The position numbers were made by a program, and so were the translations under genes. A stretch of 64,000 nucleotides of DNA from Pseudomonas guangdongensis (GTDB lineage Bacteria; Pseudomonadota; Gammaproteobacteria; Pseudomonadales; Pseudomonadaceae): contig NZ_LT629780.1 in assembly GCF_900105885.1 (NCBI RefSeq), forward strand, positions 124,001 to 188,000, given 5' to 3'. Shown piece after piece: positions 10,054 to 21,856 of the stretch. The notes under the pieces are model-generated. The model saw nothing but the letters and a program-made list of their open reading frames with translations. It ran no database searches and was not told the DNA's origin. Within the stretch, counting starts at the first letter, position 1. The number at the start of each line of letters is the position of its first letter.

Positions 10054-10362
10054 ATGCAAGTCAATATCAGTGGCCAACACCTGGAAGTGACCGACGCCCT
10101 GCGCGACTATGTCCACGAGAAATTCGACCGACTGGCGCGCCATTTTGACAAGATCACCAATGTTCAGGTGATCATGCAGGTGGAGAAACTGAAGCAGAAA
10201 ATCGAAGCGACTCTGCACATTGCCGGCGGCGAAGTGGTTGCCAATGCCGAGCACGAAGATATGTACGCCGCCATCGATTTGCTCGCCGACAAACTTGATC
10301 GTCAACTGATCAAGCACAAGGAAAAGCAGATCGCTCGCGAGCAGGGTACTGCCGCCCGCTGA
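10054..10362 (+). CDS. hpf: Ribosome hibernation-promoting factor, short form
   Basis: A 102-residue HPF/YfiA (S30AE) protein. It binds the 30S decoding region and stabilises 100S ribosome dimers in stationary phase together with RMF, whose gene is at 59169 in this window. The sequence MQVNISGQHLEVTDALRDYV and the basic second helix are typical. The length marks it as the short form, which needs RMF. A strong AAGGAG lies eight bases before the start. It sits between rpoN and ptsN. Confidence 0.96.
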   Translation: MQVNISGQHLEVTDALRDYVHEKFDRLARHFDKITNVQVIMQVEKLKQKIEATLHIAGGEVVANAEHEDMYAAIDLLADKLDRQLIKHKEKQIAREQGTAAR

Positions 10363-10382
10363 CCACTCGCCACTACTCTCCG

Positions 10383-10847
10383 ATGATCCGACTAGAGCAC
10401 ATCCTGACCCCCGGCCGTTCCCAGGTGAACGTGCCGGGTGGCAGCAAAAAACGCGTTCTCGAGCAGATCGCCAACCTCGTGGCCCGGGATATTCCCGGGC
10501 TCGACGCACATGACATCTTCGAAAGCCTGGTCGCCCGCGAAAAGCTCGGCTCCACCGGCTTCGGCAATGGTATCGCCATTCCCCACTGCCGCCTGGCCGG
10601 ATGTTCGGTTCCGGTCAGCGCCCTGCTGCGCCTGGATGCGCCGGTCGACTTCGACGCCATCGACGGCGCGCCGGTAGACCTGCTATTCGTCCTGCTGGTC
10701 CCCGAGGCTGCCACCGAGGAGCATCTGGAGCTGCTGCGCCAGATCGCCGGACTGCTCGACCGCGCCGAGGTGCGCGAGCGCCTGCGCCAGGCACAGGACG
10801 GCTTCGACCTGTATCAGGTGGTGCTCGATACCGTGGACGGGCACTGA
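10383..10847 (+). CDS. ptsN: Nitrogen-PTS EIIA component PtsN
   Basis: A 154-residue EIIA(Ntr) protein. It accepts phosphate from NPr (ptsO, two genes downstream) and acts as a regulator of potassium, carbon and nitrogen metabolism rather than as a sugar transporter. The phosphorylation motif is [12 protein letters not shown], with the active-site His in IPH. The start codon lies 20 bases after hpf. The rapZ ATG follows its stop codon by four bases. Domain content and length are standard for the family. Confidence 0.96.
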   Translation: MIRLEHILTPGRSQVNVPGGSKKRVLEQIANLVARDIPGLDAHDIFESLVAREKLGSTGFGNGIAIPHCRLAGCSVPVSALLRLDAPVDFDAIDGAPVDLLFVLLVPEAATEEHLELLRQIAGLLDRAEVRERLRQAQDGFDLYQVVLDTVDGH

Positions 10848-10851
10848 CGCC

Positions 10852-11709
10852 ATGCGCCTGGTCATCGTCAGCGGACGCTCGGGGTCGGGCAAGAGCACCG
10901 CGCTGGCCGTGCTCGAAGACAATGGCTTCTACTGCATCGACAACCTACCGGCCAGCCTGCTGCCGGATCTGGCCGAACGCGCCCTGCTGCACACCGAGCT
11001 CCTGCGCCCGCAGGTGGCCGTATCGATCGATGCGCGCAACCTGCCCAGCCAGCTCAAGCGCTTCCCCGAACTGCTCGAACAGCTGCGCCAGCGCAACATC
11101 CAGTGCGACGTGCTCTATCTGGACGCCGACAACGCCACCCTGCTCAAGCGCTTCTCGGAAACCCGCCGCCGCCACCCGCTGACCGACGAACACCGCTCGC
11201 TGGCCGAAGCCATCGACGACGAAACCCTGCTGCTCGGCAGCATCGCCGACCTGGCCGACCTGAAGATCGACACCGCCAACCTCAACCTGTACCAGCTGCG
11301 CGACAGCATCAAGCTGCGCCTGCTGGACAAGCCCGATGCCGGCACCGCCTTTCTGATCGAATCCTTCGGCTTCAAACGCGGCATGCCGGTCGACGCCGAC
11401 CTGGTATTCGATGTGCGCTGCCTGCCCAATCCCTACTGGAAGCCGGACCTGCGCGACTACAGCGGCCTGGACGAGCCGGTGCGCGAATACCTGGCCGCCC
11501 AGGCGGATGTCGAGGAAATGTACCAGGACATCTTCGCCCACCTGGACAAGTGGCTGCCGCGCTTCGCCGCCAGCAACCGCGCCTACGTCACCGTGGCCAT
11601 CGGCTGCACGGGTGGCCATCACCGCTCGGTCTACCTGGCCGAACGCTTGGGACACGCCCTGCGCGAGCGCCTGCAGAACGTGCAGACCCGCCACCGCGAC
11701 CTCAAATAG
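10852..11709 (+). CDS. rapZ: RNase adapter protein RapZ
   Basis: A 285-residue P-loop protein. In enterics RapZ binds nucleotides and the small RNA GlmZ and adapts it to RNase E, controlling GlmS and so UDP-GlcNAc supply; the target in pseudomonads is less clear. Walker A is GRSGSGKST (residues 8-16). The C-terminal RNA-binding half has [20 protein letters not shown]. It lies between ptsN and ptsO, the usual arrangement, and no terminator breaks the run. Confidence 0.95.
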   Translation: MRLVIVSGRSGSGKSTALAVLEDNGFYCIDNLPASLLPDLAERALLHTELLRPQVAVSIDARNLPSQLKRFPELLEQLRQRNIQCDVLYLDADNATLLKRFSETRRRHPLTDEHRSLAEAIDDETLLLGSIADLADLKIDTANLNLYQLRDSIKLRLLDKPDAGTAFLIESFGFKRGMPVDADLVFDVRCLPNPYWKPDLRDYSGLDEPVREYLAAQADVEEMYQDIFAHLDKWLPRFAASNRAYVTVAIGCTGGHHRSVYLAERLGHALRERLQNVQTRHRDLK

Positions 11710-11726
11710 ACAGAGCCCATAGCGCG

Positions 11727-11999
11727 ATGCCAGCCTGCGACATCACCATCATCAACAAGCTCGGCCTGCACGCCCGTGCCGCCGCCAAGTTCGTCGGCGT
11801 GGCCGGGCGCTACCCCTGCCAGGTGCGCGTCGGCCGCTCGGCGCAGAGCCTGGTCGACGGCAAGAGCATCATGTCGGTGATGATGCTGGCCGCCGGCAAG
11901 GGCACCTCGATCCACCTGCACACCGAAGGCGAGCAGGAGCAGGAAGCCCTGCAGGCCCTGCAGGCCCTGATCAACGACTACTTCGAGGAAGGCGAGTAG
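11727..11999 (+). CDS. ptsO: Nitrogen-PTS phosphocarrier NPr (HPr family)
   Basis: A 90-residue HPr-like protein that passes phosphate from EI(Ntr) (PtsP) to PtsN. The active-site His is in NKLGLHARAAAKFV (His16), and the KSIMSVMMLAAGKG stretch holds the conserved serine region. The ATG at 11727 is 17 bases after rapZ. It is the last gene of the rpoN cluster. The next gene, the rhomboid protease, converges with a 13-base gap, and no terminator hairpin is visible there. Confidence 0.95.
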   Translation: MPACDITIINKLGLHARAAAKFVGVAGRYPCQVRVGRSAQSLVDGKSIMSVMMLAAGKGTSIHLHTEGEQEQEALQALQALINDYFEEGE

Positions 12000-12012
12000 C
12001 TTCTCTCGGCTA

Positions 12013-12882
12013 CTACGCACGCCGGCGCGCCAGCAGGCCGCCGAGCATGCCGCTGACGCAGCCGGCCAGCAGGCCGCCGACGTGCGCGGCGTTGGCGATC
12101 TGGCCCAGGCCCAGCGCGCCGATCAGTCCGGACAGGCAGACCAGCAACCAGGCCAGCATCAGGCCGACCACGCCCGGCGGCAGCCGGTAGTGCGCGCAGG
12201 GCGCCAGACGCTGGAACAGCCAGCAGTGGCCGAGCAGGCCGTAGAGCACGCCGGACAGGCCGCCGAAGATCGACGGGCCGCCGAACAGGTACTGGGCGAG
12301 GTTGGACACCAGGCTGAACAGCAGGCTCAGGCCGAGCAGCATCAAACTGCCCTGGCGCGCCTCGATGCGCCGGCCCAGCTCCCAGAACCACAGGCTGTTC
12401 ATCGCCAGATGCAGCACGCCGAAATGCACCAGCATCGGCGTGAACAGCCGCCACCACTGGCCGGCGGCCAGGCTGTCGGTGACCGGCAGGAACCAGGCGT
12501 AGTCGCCCTGCACGCGGAAATCGTTGAAGGCCAGCCAGGCGACCCGTTCGAGGTTGTCGCCGAAGCCGCTGAGCAGCGCCACCAACAGGCTGGCCAGCAG
12601 CACCAGGGCGGTCACCGGCCAGTTCCGCGTCCCGGCCAGCAGGCGCGCCGGCGAGACCGCGACACCAAGCGGCGGGCGCCGCTCGCCGGCCTCGCCGCTG
12701 CCCTCGGGATAGCGCGCGTAGAGTTCGCGCACCCGTTCGGCCAGCTGCGCATCGGGCACCCAGAGCACCTGCTCGCCGGATTCCTCGCTGACCCGGTGCG
12801 GCACGCCGAGGCGCAGCAGCAGGCCGACGAAGGCCCCCAGGTCGGTGTCCAGCGGCAGGCGCAGGGCGACGACCGCGCTCAT
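12013..12882 (-). CDS. Rhomboid-family intramembrane serine protease
   Basis: A 289-residue membrane protease that cuts transmembrane segments. The first 60 or so residues form a small soluble domain (LRLGVPHRVSEESGEQVLWV) like the N-terminal domain of GlpG. About six membrane helices follow, the first near residues 90-108. The HFGVLHLAMNSLWFWELG stretch holds the conserved L1 His/Asn. The catalytic serine is in GGLSGVLYGLLG and the catalytic histidine in NAAHVGGLLAG, so an active enzyme is expected. Its substrate cannot be told. The start overlaps the stop of the phosphatase gene by four bases (ATGA). Confidence 0.9.
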   Translation of the reverse strand: MSAVVALRLPLDTDLGAFVGLLLRLGVPHRVSEESGEQVLWVPDAQLAERVRELYARYPEGSGEAGERRPPLGVAVSPARLLAGTRNWPVTALVLLASLLVALLSGFGDNLERVAWLAFNDFRVQGDYAWFLPVTDSLAAGQWWRLFTPMLVHFGVLHLAMNSLWFWELGRRIEARQGSLMLLGLSLLFSLVSNLAQYLFGGPSIFGGLSGVLYGLLGHCWLFQRLAPCAHYRLPPGVVGLMLAWLLVCLSGLIGALGLGQIANAAHVGGLLAGCVSGMLGGLLARRRA

Positions 12883-13856
12883 GTATCCAGCCCCATGCCG
12901 CCGCCGACCTCGACCCAGAAGAATTTGTGCGGTTCCAGGCGGGTTTCCTCGTCGAGCCGGTAGGCCACCAGCTTGCCGCGGCGCACCGCGCTGTAGTCCA
13001 GGCAGGCCAGGTTGGGACGCAGCGGCCCGGGGGTGCCGCGGCACCAGTAGTGGCCGACGAACAGCAGCGGCTCGGCGTCGCCGTAGCGCAGCAGCGCCGC
13101 CTTCTGCGCGTTGGACAGCGGCAGGCTGGCCACCTCGTCGGGCAGCGCATCGGGCTGGAAGACGATGTCGCCGTAGGTCTTGGGATCCTCCTCCCAGAAC
13201 TTGGTGCGGAACACCGAGCGGGTGAAGCCGTCGCTGCTGGTCAGGGTCAGGCCGCGCGGCAGCGGCATGTCGATGCCGCGCAACAGGCGCTGGAAGCAGT
13301 GCGCGGCGAAGCTCTGCAGATCGCCGGCCTGCTGGACGAAGGCGCGGTCGACGCGGGCGTCGGGGTAGTCGCGCAGCAGGCGTTCGATCACCCCGGCATC
13401 CCAGCAGGCATGTACCAGGCGGAAGCGCCCGGCGTCCACGCACAGCGGCAGGGTCTGGAACCAGGTGAGGAAGTCGCGCCAGTCGCCGGGATGGCCTTCG
13501 AGCTGCGCCAGGGTCTCGCGGATCAGCCGCTCGTGGCGCGGCACGTGCTCGCGCACGTAGCGCCGCCCGCTGCCGGGCAGCGCCGGGGTGCTCCAGCCCA
13601 GCGCGTACCACTCATGGTTGCCCATCAGGCACAGCGCCTGGCCGGCCTCGACCATGTCGTGGACCAGGTGCAAGGTCTCGCGGATGTGCGGGCCGCGGTC
13701 GACCAGATCGCCGAGGAACACCGCCATACGCTGCGGGTGACGCCAGACGCCGGCCACGCGCCGGTAGCCGAGCCCGGCCAGCAGCCGCTCCAAGGCGCGC
13801 GCGCAGCCGTGGATGTCGCCGATCAGGTCGTAGCCGCGAGCCGGGTCGAGCAACAC
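12879..13856 (-). CDS. Metallophosphoesterase (calcineurin/PPP-like)
   Basis: A 325-residue cytoplasmic metallophosphatase. All PPP-family metal motifs are present: GDIHG (residues 13-17), GDLVDRG and GNHE, followed by later histidines in LVHACWD and GHYWCRG. The substrate (protein phosphate, dinucleotide or other) is unknown. The start overlaps the nadK stop by one base (TAATG-like at 13856) and the stop overlaps the rhomboid start, so nadK, the phosphatase and the protease form one unit. That order matches what I recall from P. aeruginosa (PA3088-PA3086). Confidence 0.88.
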   Translation of the reverse strand: MLLDPARGYDLIGDIHGCARALERLLAGLGYRRVAGVWRHPQRMAVFLGDLVDRGPHIRETLHLVHDMVEAGQALCLMGNHEWYALGWSTPALPGSGRRYVREHVPRHERLIRETLAQLEGHPGDWRDFLTWFQTLPLCVDAGRFRLVHACWDAGVIERLLRDYPDARVDRAFVQQAGDLQSFAAHCFQRLLRGIDMPLPRGLTLTSSDGFTRSVFRTKFWEEDPKTYGDIVFQPDALPDEVASLPLSNAQKAALLRYGDAEPLLFVGHYWCRGTPGPLRPNLACLDYSAVRRGKLVAYRLDEETRLEPHKFFWVEVGGGMGLDT

Positions 13857-14743
13857 TACTCGTGCCCCCCGAGACGACTGCCCCAGCCCAGCTTGGTGCG
13901 GCAGATCTCGTAGTAGTTGTGCCCGACCGGGTGGATCAGCTGCAGCTTCTGCACCTTCTTACGGATGGTCAGGGTGTCGCCCGGCGCGCAGGTGAAGTGG
14001 TTCTGGCCGTCGCAGGACACCTGTGGGTAGATCTGCAGGTTGGGCGAGACCACCACCTTCAGTTCGCTGTTGCCGTCCACCACGATCGGCCGGCTGGACA
14101 GGGTGTGCGGATACATCGGCACGATGACGATGGCGTCCAGCTTGGGATGCATGATCGGCCCGCCTGCCGACAGCGCGTAGGCGGTGGAGCCGGTGGGGGT
14201 GGCGACGATCAGGCCGTCGGACTTCTGGCTGCAGACGAACTGGCCGTTGATGTACAGCTCGAACTCGATCATCCGCGTCGACTTGCCGGGGTGCAGCACC
14301 ACATCGTTGAGCGCGTCGCTCTGGCCGATGAGCTCGTCGCCGCGGCGCACCAGGCCTTCGAGCAGGAAGCGGCTCTCCATCAGGTAGCGACCTTCGAGCA
14401 CCTCGCTGACCTTGGCCTCCAGCTCGTCGGGGCGGATGTCGGTGAGAAAGCCCAGGCTGCCGCGGTTGATGCCCAGCACCGGGGTGCCGTGGCGGGCCAT
14501 GGCACGCGCCGCGCCGAGCAGGCTGCCGTCGCCGCCGACCACGATCACCAGATCGCAGATCTCGCCCATCAGCTTGCGGGTGCAGGTCTGCATGCCGTGG
14601 CCGGGCAGCATCTCGGCGATGCTGTCTTCGAGGATCACATGCAGGTGCCGCTCGACCAGGAAACGCTTGAGGCGACGGATGGTGTCGAGCACCTGCGAGC
14701 TGCCCAGGCGCCCGATGATGCCAATGTTGCGAAATTGCTCCAT
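13856..14743 (-). CDS. nadK: NAD kinase
   Basis: A 295-residue ATP-NAD kinase that makes NADP in the cytoplasm. The signature GGDGS is at residues 70-74, and the NAD-binding segment with LNDVVLHPG and STAYALSAGGPIMHP is present. Length is normal. It is the first gene of the nadK-phosphatase-rhomboid unit. The gene for the DUF1853-type protein starts divergently 194 bases away; no clear promoter boxes were found in that gap. Confidence 0.97.
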   Translation of the reverse strand: MEQFRNIGIIGRLGSSQVLDTIRRLKRFLVERHLHVILEDSIAEMLPGHGMQTCTRKLMGEICDLVIVVGGDGSLLGAARAMARHGTPVLGINRGSLGFLTDIRPDELEAKVSEVLEGRYLMESRFLLEGLVRRGDELIGQSDALNDVVLHPGKSTRMIEFELYINGQFVCSQKSDGLIVATPTGSTAYALSAGGPIMHPKLDAIVIVPMYPHTLSSRPIVVDGNSELKVVVSPNLQIYPQVSCDGQNHFTCAPGDTLTIRKKVQKLQLIHPVGHNYYEICRTKLGWGSRLGGHE

Positions 14744-14937
14744 GAGAACCTGCCGGCTTCAGTCTGCGAAAGCCCGGATTATGGAGGATGCGCCGAGGGC
14801 CGGGCAAACCGGGGCAAGCCAGCGCTGACCGCGCCGCGACAAGCCGCGCTCCGACACCGCCACACCGGCTGCGCGCGGCCCTGCGACGAGCCTTTCGCGC
14901 AGGCCGCCGCGGCCGGCGCAACTGCTATGCTCGGCCC

Positions 14938-15847
14938 ATGAACCCGTTCGCCGTCCTCGCCGACCTGCCCGCCCGTCTGCAGCACCCGCAGGTGCGCGAC
15001 CTGGCCTGGGTGCTGTGCAGCCCGCCGCTGCTGGCCCGTTACGACGGCCTGATCCCCCGCCACCCGCTGCGGGCCAGCGCCTGGGCCGCCGCACCGCAGC
15101 GCCTGGAGCGCTGGCTGCAGGCCCTCGACCGCGCCCCGCAGGCACTGCTCGCCAGCCTGCCAGCACTGCACGGCAACCGCCTGGGCCGCTACTACGAGGA
15201 ACTCTGGCAGTTCGCCCTGCGCCAGGCGCCGGACGTGCGCCTACTGGCCGCCAACCTCGCGGTGCGCGACAACGGCAACACCCTAGGCGAGCTGGACCTG
15301 CTGCTGGAGGACGACGAAGGTCTGCAGCACATCGAGCTGGCGGTGAAGTTCTACCTCGGTCCGCCACATGGCGACGGCCGCGCCCTCGACGCCTGGCTCG
15401 GCCCCGGCCGGCACGACCGCCTCGACCTCAAGCTCGCCCACCTGCGCCGGCACCAGCTGCCGCTGGCGCGCCGCGCCGAAACCCGCGCGCTGCTGCAGGC
15501 GTTCAGCGCGCGCACGCCGCAGTCCAGCCTGTGGCTGGGCGGCTACCTGTTCTACCCCTGGGGGCACGCCTGCAGCGCGCCGGCCGTGGCCAGCGCCGAT
15601 CACCTGCGCGGCCGCTGGCTGGGGCGCAGCCAGTGGGCGAGCCACCCGGCCGCTGCCGACGAGCACTGGCAGCCGCTGACGCGCCTGAGCTGGCTGGCAC
15701 CGGCGCGCTTCGCCGCGGCGAATCTGGCACAGGCACCCTTCGCCGACTGGCTGCAGGCGCTGCCCGCCGACGCCGAGCCGCGTCTGCTGGTGCGTCTGCG
15801 TCAGGACGCGCAGGGCGCCTGGCAGGAGTGCGAGCGGCTGTTCCTGG

Positions 15848-15870
<23 letters not shown>
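14938..15870 (+). CDS. DUF1853-type conserved protein
   Basis: A 310-residue protein of unknown function, which I recognise as DUF1853-like. It has no signal peptide and no membrane segment. It starts MNPFAVLADLPARLQHPQVRDL, and the central GELDLLLEDDEGLQHIELAVKFYLG stretch resembles the acidic/Lys core of a restriction-like nuclease fold (D-x(n)-E-x-K), so a nuclease-type origin is possible but unproven. Its last 23 bases overlap the 3' end of the convergent PLP-enzyme gene. A longer frame from 14788 exists, but the ATG at 14938 gives the family start. Confidence 0.75.
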
Positions 15871-19200
<3,330 letters not shown>

Positions 19201-19243
19201 CTAAAGATTCCCGGTGACGAAAAGATGAATGTTTCAGAAAGTT

Positions 19244-19277
19244 AAAAAGCCCTTCGAGATCGCTCTCGAAGGGCTTT
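19244..19277 (-). terminator. Terminator of the tRNA-Val/Asp/Asp unit
   Basis: A perfect 14-bp stem (19246-19259 with 19264-19277) around a 4-base loop, followed on the minus strand by TTAAC. It lies six bases after the last tRNA-Asp. Confidence 0.85.
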
Positions 19278-19282
19278 CGATA

Positions 19283-19359
19283 TGGCGCAGTGGACGGGAC
19301 TCGAACCCGCGACCCCCGGCGTGACAGGCCGGTATTCTAACCGACTGAACTACCACTGC
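19283..19359 (-). tRNA. tRNA-Asp (GTC), copy 2
   Basis: 77 bases including an encoded CCA. The anticodon arm CCGGC-CTGTCAC-GCCGG gives anticodon GTC. The acceptor stem GCAGTGG/CCACTGC and the discriminator G are those of tRNA-Asp. It is identical to the copy at 19456-19532. Confidence 0.97.
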
Positions 19360-19455
19360 GCGTCGGTTGGACTTTCGTCCGTAGAACTCTTTGCAACTGG
19401 CTGCAGGTGTTTTCACTTGCAGCTGTGAACCCCCCCGTGGGCGATTCCCGAGATA

Positions 19456-19532
19456 TGGCGCAGTGGACGGGACTCGAACCCGCGACCCCCGGCGTGACAG
19501 GCCGGTATTCTAACCGACTGAACTACCACTGC
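19456..19532 (-). tRNA. tRNA-Asp (GTC), copy 1
   Basis: 77 bases including CCA, identical over its whole length to the copy 173 bases downstream. It is second in the Val-Asp-Asp transcript. Confidence 0.97.
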
Positions 19533-19578
19533 GCGTCGGCCGGACTTACGTCCTAATACTTCATTGCATTGCAAGGCT

Positions 19579-19654
19579 TGGTGGCTGATGACGGGATCGA
19601 ACCGCCGACCCCCTGCGTGTGATGCAGGTGCTCTCCCAGCTGAGCTAATCAGCC
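19579..19654 (-). tRNA. tRNA-Val (CAC)
   Basis: 76 bases including CCA. The anticodon arm CCTGC-ATCACAC-GCAGG places U33 before CAC, so the tRNA reads the GTG codon. Its body matches tRNA-Val, which begins GGCTGATTAGCTCAG. It is the first gene of the unit, 29 bases from the promoter. Confidence 0.93.
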
Positions 19655-19682
19655 ATTACCGTTTGCCTTGCGACGGGGGCGA

Positions 19683-19711
19683 ACTTTACGCACGCACCGA
19701 AGCTAAGTCAA
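19683..19711 (-). promoter_or_regulatory. Sigma-70 promoter of the tRNA-Val/Asp/Asp unit
   Basis: On the minus strand TTGACT (19706-19711), a 17-base spacer and TAAAGT (19683-19688) stand just before tRNA-Val. A GC-rich segment follows the -10 box, as expected of a stringently controlled stable-RNA promoter. Confidence 0.75.
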
Positions 19712-19769
19712 CAGCCCACAAGGATTTTTTTCATTTTCCGGGAAAATCGCGGCGCCCTCCTCCGGCGAC

Positions 19770-20534
19770 TCAGTGCGGATAGATCATCCGCCGGCTCATG
19801 CCGCCGTCGACCACGAACTCCTGGCCAGTGACGAAGCCGGCCTGCGGCGATAGCAGCCAGGCCACCAGCGCGGCGACGTCCTCGACGCTGCCGACCCGTC
19901 CGGCCGGATGCTGGGCATGCTCGTCGGCCGACAACGGCGCGGCGCGCTGCGCCGAGAGATCGCGGGCGTCGATCCAGCCGGGGCTGACCGCATTGACCCG
20001 CACCTCCGGGCCGAGGCTGATCGCCAGTGCATGGGTCAGCGCCAGCAGACCGCCCTTGCTGGCCGCATAGGCCTCGCTGTCCGGCTCGGACTGGTGGGCG
20101 CGGGTCGAGGCGATGTTGACGATCGCCCCGCCACTGGCACGCAGGTAGGGCGCGCAGGCCCGCGCCAGCAGCAACGGGCCGCTCAGGTTGACCGCCAGCA
20201 CGCGGTTCCAGTGCGCCAGGTCGAGGCTTTCCAGCGGTGCATGGTGGGGCTCGGCCAGCGCCGCGTTGCTGACCAGCGCGTCGAGTCGACCGAACTGGCC
20301 GAGCACCTCGGCGACGCACTCGCCCACCTGGCGCTCGTCGGCGACATCCAGGCGCAGGAACCAGGCCTGCTCGCCCAGTGCCTGGGCCACGCGGGCGCCG
20401 CGCGCACGATCGATATCGGCGAGCACCACCTGCCAGCCCTCGGCGACCAGCCAGGCGGCGATGCCCAGGCCGATGCCGCGGGCCGCGCCGCTGACCAGCG
20501 CCACCGGCCGCGCGCCCTCGACGCGCAGCTCCAT
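19770..20534 (-). CDS. Short-chain dehydrogenase/reductase
   Basis: A 254-residue classical SDR oxidoreductase. The cofactor motif is [10 protein letters not shown], the structural motif is in LVSNAAL (a change from the usual NNAG), and the catalytic set is Ser in NIASTRAH and Tyr-x3-Lys in YAASKGG. The VVLADID segment after strand 2, with its acidic residue, favours NAD(H). The substrate is unknown. The ATG overlaps the metZ stop by one base, so it is translated with MetZ, as in the PA3107-PA3106 pair of P. aeruginosa. Whether it serves methionine synthesis is not known. Confidence 0.88.
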   Translation of the reverse strand: MELRVEGARPVALVSGAARGIGLGIAAWLVAEGWQVVLADIDRARGARVAQALGEQAWFLRLDVADERQVGECVAEVLGQFGRLDALVSNAALAEPHHAPLESLDLAHWNRVLAVNLSGPLLLARACAPYLRASGGAIVNIASTRAHQSEPDSEAYAASKGGLLALTHALAISLGPEVRVNAVSPGWIDARDLSAQRAAPLSADEHAQHPAGRVGSVEDVAALVAWLLSPQAGFVTGQEFVVDGGMSRRMIYPH

Positions 20535-21745
20535 TACAGCGCCGCCAGGCCGCGGGCCAGGTCGGCCTTGATGTCGTCGAGGTCTTCCAGGCCGACCGCC
20601 ACGCGGATCAGACTGTCGCCGATCCCCGCCGCCGCACGCGCCTCGGGGCTCAGGCGACCGTGGGAGGTGCTGGCCGGATGGGCGATGGTGGTCTTGGTGT
20701 CGCCCAGGTTGGTGGTGATCGAGATCATCCGGGTAGCGTCGATCACCGCCCAGGCAGCGGCCCTGCCGCCGGCGACCTCGAAACTGACCACCGCGCCGAA
20801 GCCCTTCTGCTGCCGCTTGGCCAGCTCGTGCTGCGGGTGGCTGGGCAGCCCGGCGTAGTGGACCCGCGTCACCTGCGGCTGCTGCTCCAGCCACTCGGCC
20901 AGCGCCTGGGCGCTGGCGCAGTGGGCCTGCATGCGCACCTTGAGGGTTTCCAGGCCCTTGAGGAACAGCCAGGCGTTGAACGGGCTGAGGGTCGGCCCCG
21001 CGGTGCGCAGGAAGCCGACCACTTCCTGCATCAGCTTGGCGCTGCCGGCGACCACGCCGCCCAGGCAGCGGCCCTGACCGTCGATGTACTTGGTCGCCGA
21101 GTGGATGACGATGTCGGCGCCGAGCCTGAGCGGCTGCTGCAGCACCGGGGTGCAGAAGCAGTTGTCCACCGCGAGCAGCGCGCCACGGGCGTGGGCGACC
21201 TCGGCCAGCGCGGCGATGTCGACCAGCTCGGCCAGCGGGTTGGACGGCGACTCGACGATGAACAGTTTGGTGCTGGGCTTGCAGGCGGCGGCCCAGGCGT
21301 CCAGGTCGGCCAGCGGCGGATAGTCCACCTCGATGCCGAAGCGCTTGAAGTACTTGTCGAACAGGCTGATGGTCGAGCCGAACACGCTGCGCGACACCAG
21401 CACGTGGTCGCCGGCGCTGCACAGGCTCATCACCATGGCGAGGATGGCGCCCATGCCGGAGGCGGCGGCGACCGCCTGCTCGGCGCCTTCCAGGGCGGCG
21501 ATGCGCTCCTCGAAGGTGCGTACCGTGGGGTTGGTGTAGCGCGAATAGACGTTACCCGGCTGCTCGCCGGCGAAGCGCGCGGCGGCGTCGGCGGCGCTGC
21601 GGAACACGTAGCTGGAGGTCATGAACAGGGCTTCGCCGTGCTCGCCCTCCGGGCTGCGGTGCTGCCCGGCGCGCACCGCCAGGGTGTCGAAGCCGGCGCC
21701 GTCGAGGTCGCTGTCGAGCCTTCCGGCCTGCCATTCTTGAGTCAT
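20534..21745 (-). CDS. metZ: O-succinylhomoserine sulfhydrylase MetZ
   Basis: A 403-residue PLP enzyme of the Cys/Met-metabolism family. It makes homocysteine directly from O-succinylhomoserine and sulfide, the route used by pseudomonads. The PLP lysine is in [11 protein letters not shown], and the [21 protein letters not shown] start of the domain is typical. A MetB or other family member is possible from sequence alone; position after purF and before the SDR supports MetZ. A 111-base gap with a long hairpin (21814-21846) separates it from purF. Confidence 0.93.
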   Translation of the reverse strand: MTQEWQAGRLDSDLDGAGFDTLAVRAGQHRSPEGEHGEALFMTSSYVFRSAADAAARFAGEQPGNVYSRYTNPTVRTFEERIAALEGAEQAVAAASGMGAILAMVMSLCSAGDHVLVSRSVFGSTISLFDKYFKRFGIEVDYPPLADLDAWAAACKPSTKLFIVESPSNPLAELVDIAALAEVAHARGALLAVDNCFCTPVLQQPLRLGADIVIHSATKYIDGQGRCLGGVVAGSAKLMQEVVGFLRTAGPTLSPFNAWLFLKGLETLKVRMQAHCASAQALAEWLEQQPQVTRVHYAGLPSHPQHELAKRQQKGFGAVVSFEVAGGRAAAWAVIDATRMISITTNLGDTKTTIAHPASTSHGRLSPEARAAAGIGDSLIRVAVGLEDLDDIKADLARGLAAL

Positions 21746-21813
21746 TTGAGCCTTCTCCTCGGCGTGGCGGGAGCAGGCTGCGAGGCTGGCTGCGGCCGCC
21801 GCCGGTCAGGTGG

Positions 21814-21846
21814 GCGACGGTGCCGGCAGGACGCCGGTGCCGTCGC
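21814..21846 (-). other. 14-bp hairpin between purF and metZ
   Basis: GCGACGGTGCCGGC (21814-21827) pairs with 21833-21846 through 14 bp, two of them G-U, around a 5-base loop. No U-run follows in the minus direction, so it may pause or stabilise mRNA rather than end it. Confidence 0.5.
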
Positions 21847-21856
21847 GGGTCACGGA

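Noticed and set aside
12013..13611. Apparent rhomboid protein with a 240-residue N-terminal extension.
   Set aside because: The extension is the phosphatase gene out of frame. The rhomboid start at 12882 gives a normal GlpG-like layout.
19732..19746. Palindrome ATTTTCCCGGAAAAT followed by an A-rich run, as terminator of the SDR gene.
   Set aside because: Only 6-7 bp with almost no loop; the run on the minus strand is A, not U. Too weak to list as a terminator.
19770..21422. Apparent SDR-MetZ fusion, since the SDR frame stays open far into metZ.
   Set aside because: The upstream part is metZ read in the wrong frame. The SDR fold is complete from the ATG at 20534, which overlaps the metZ stop.
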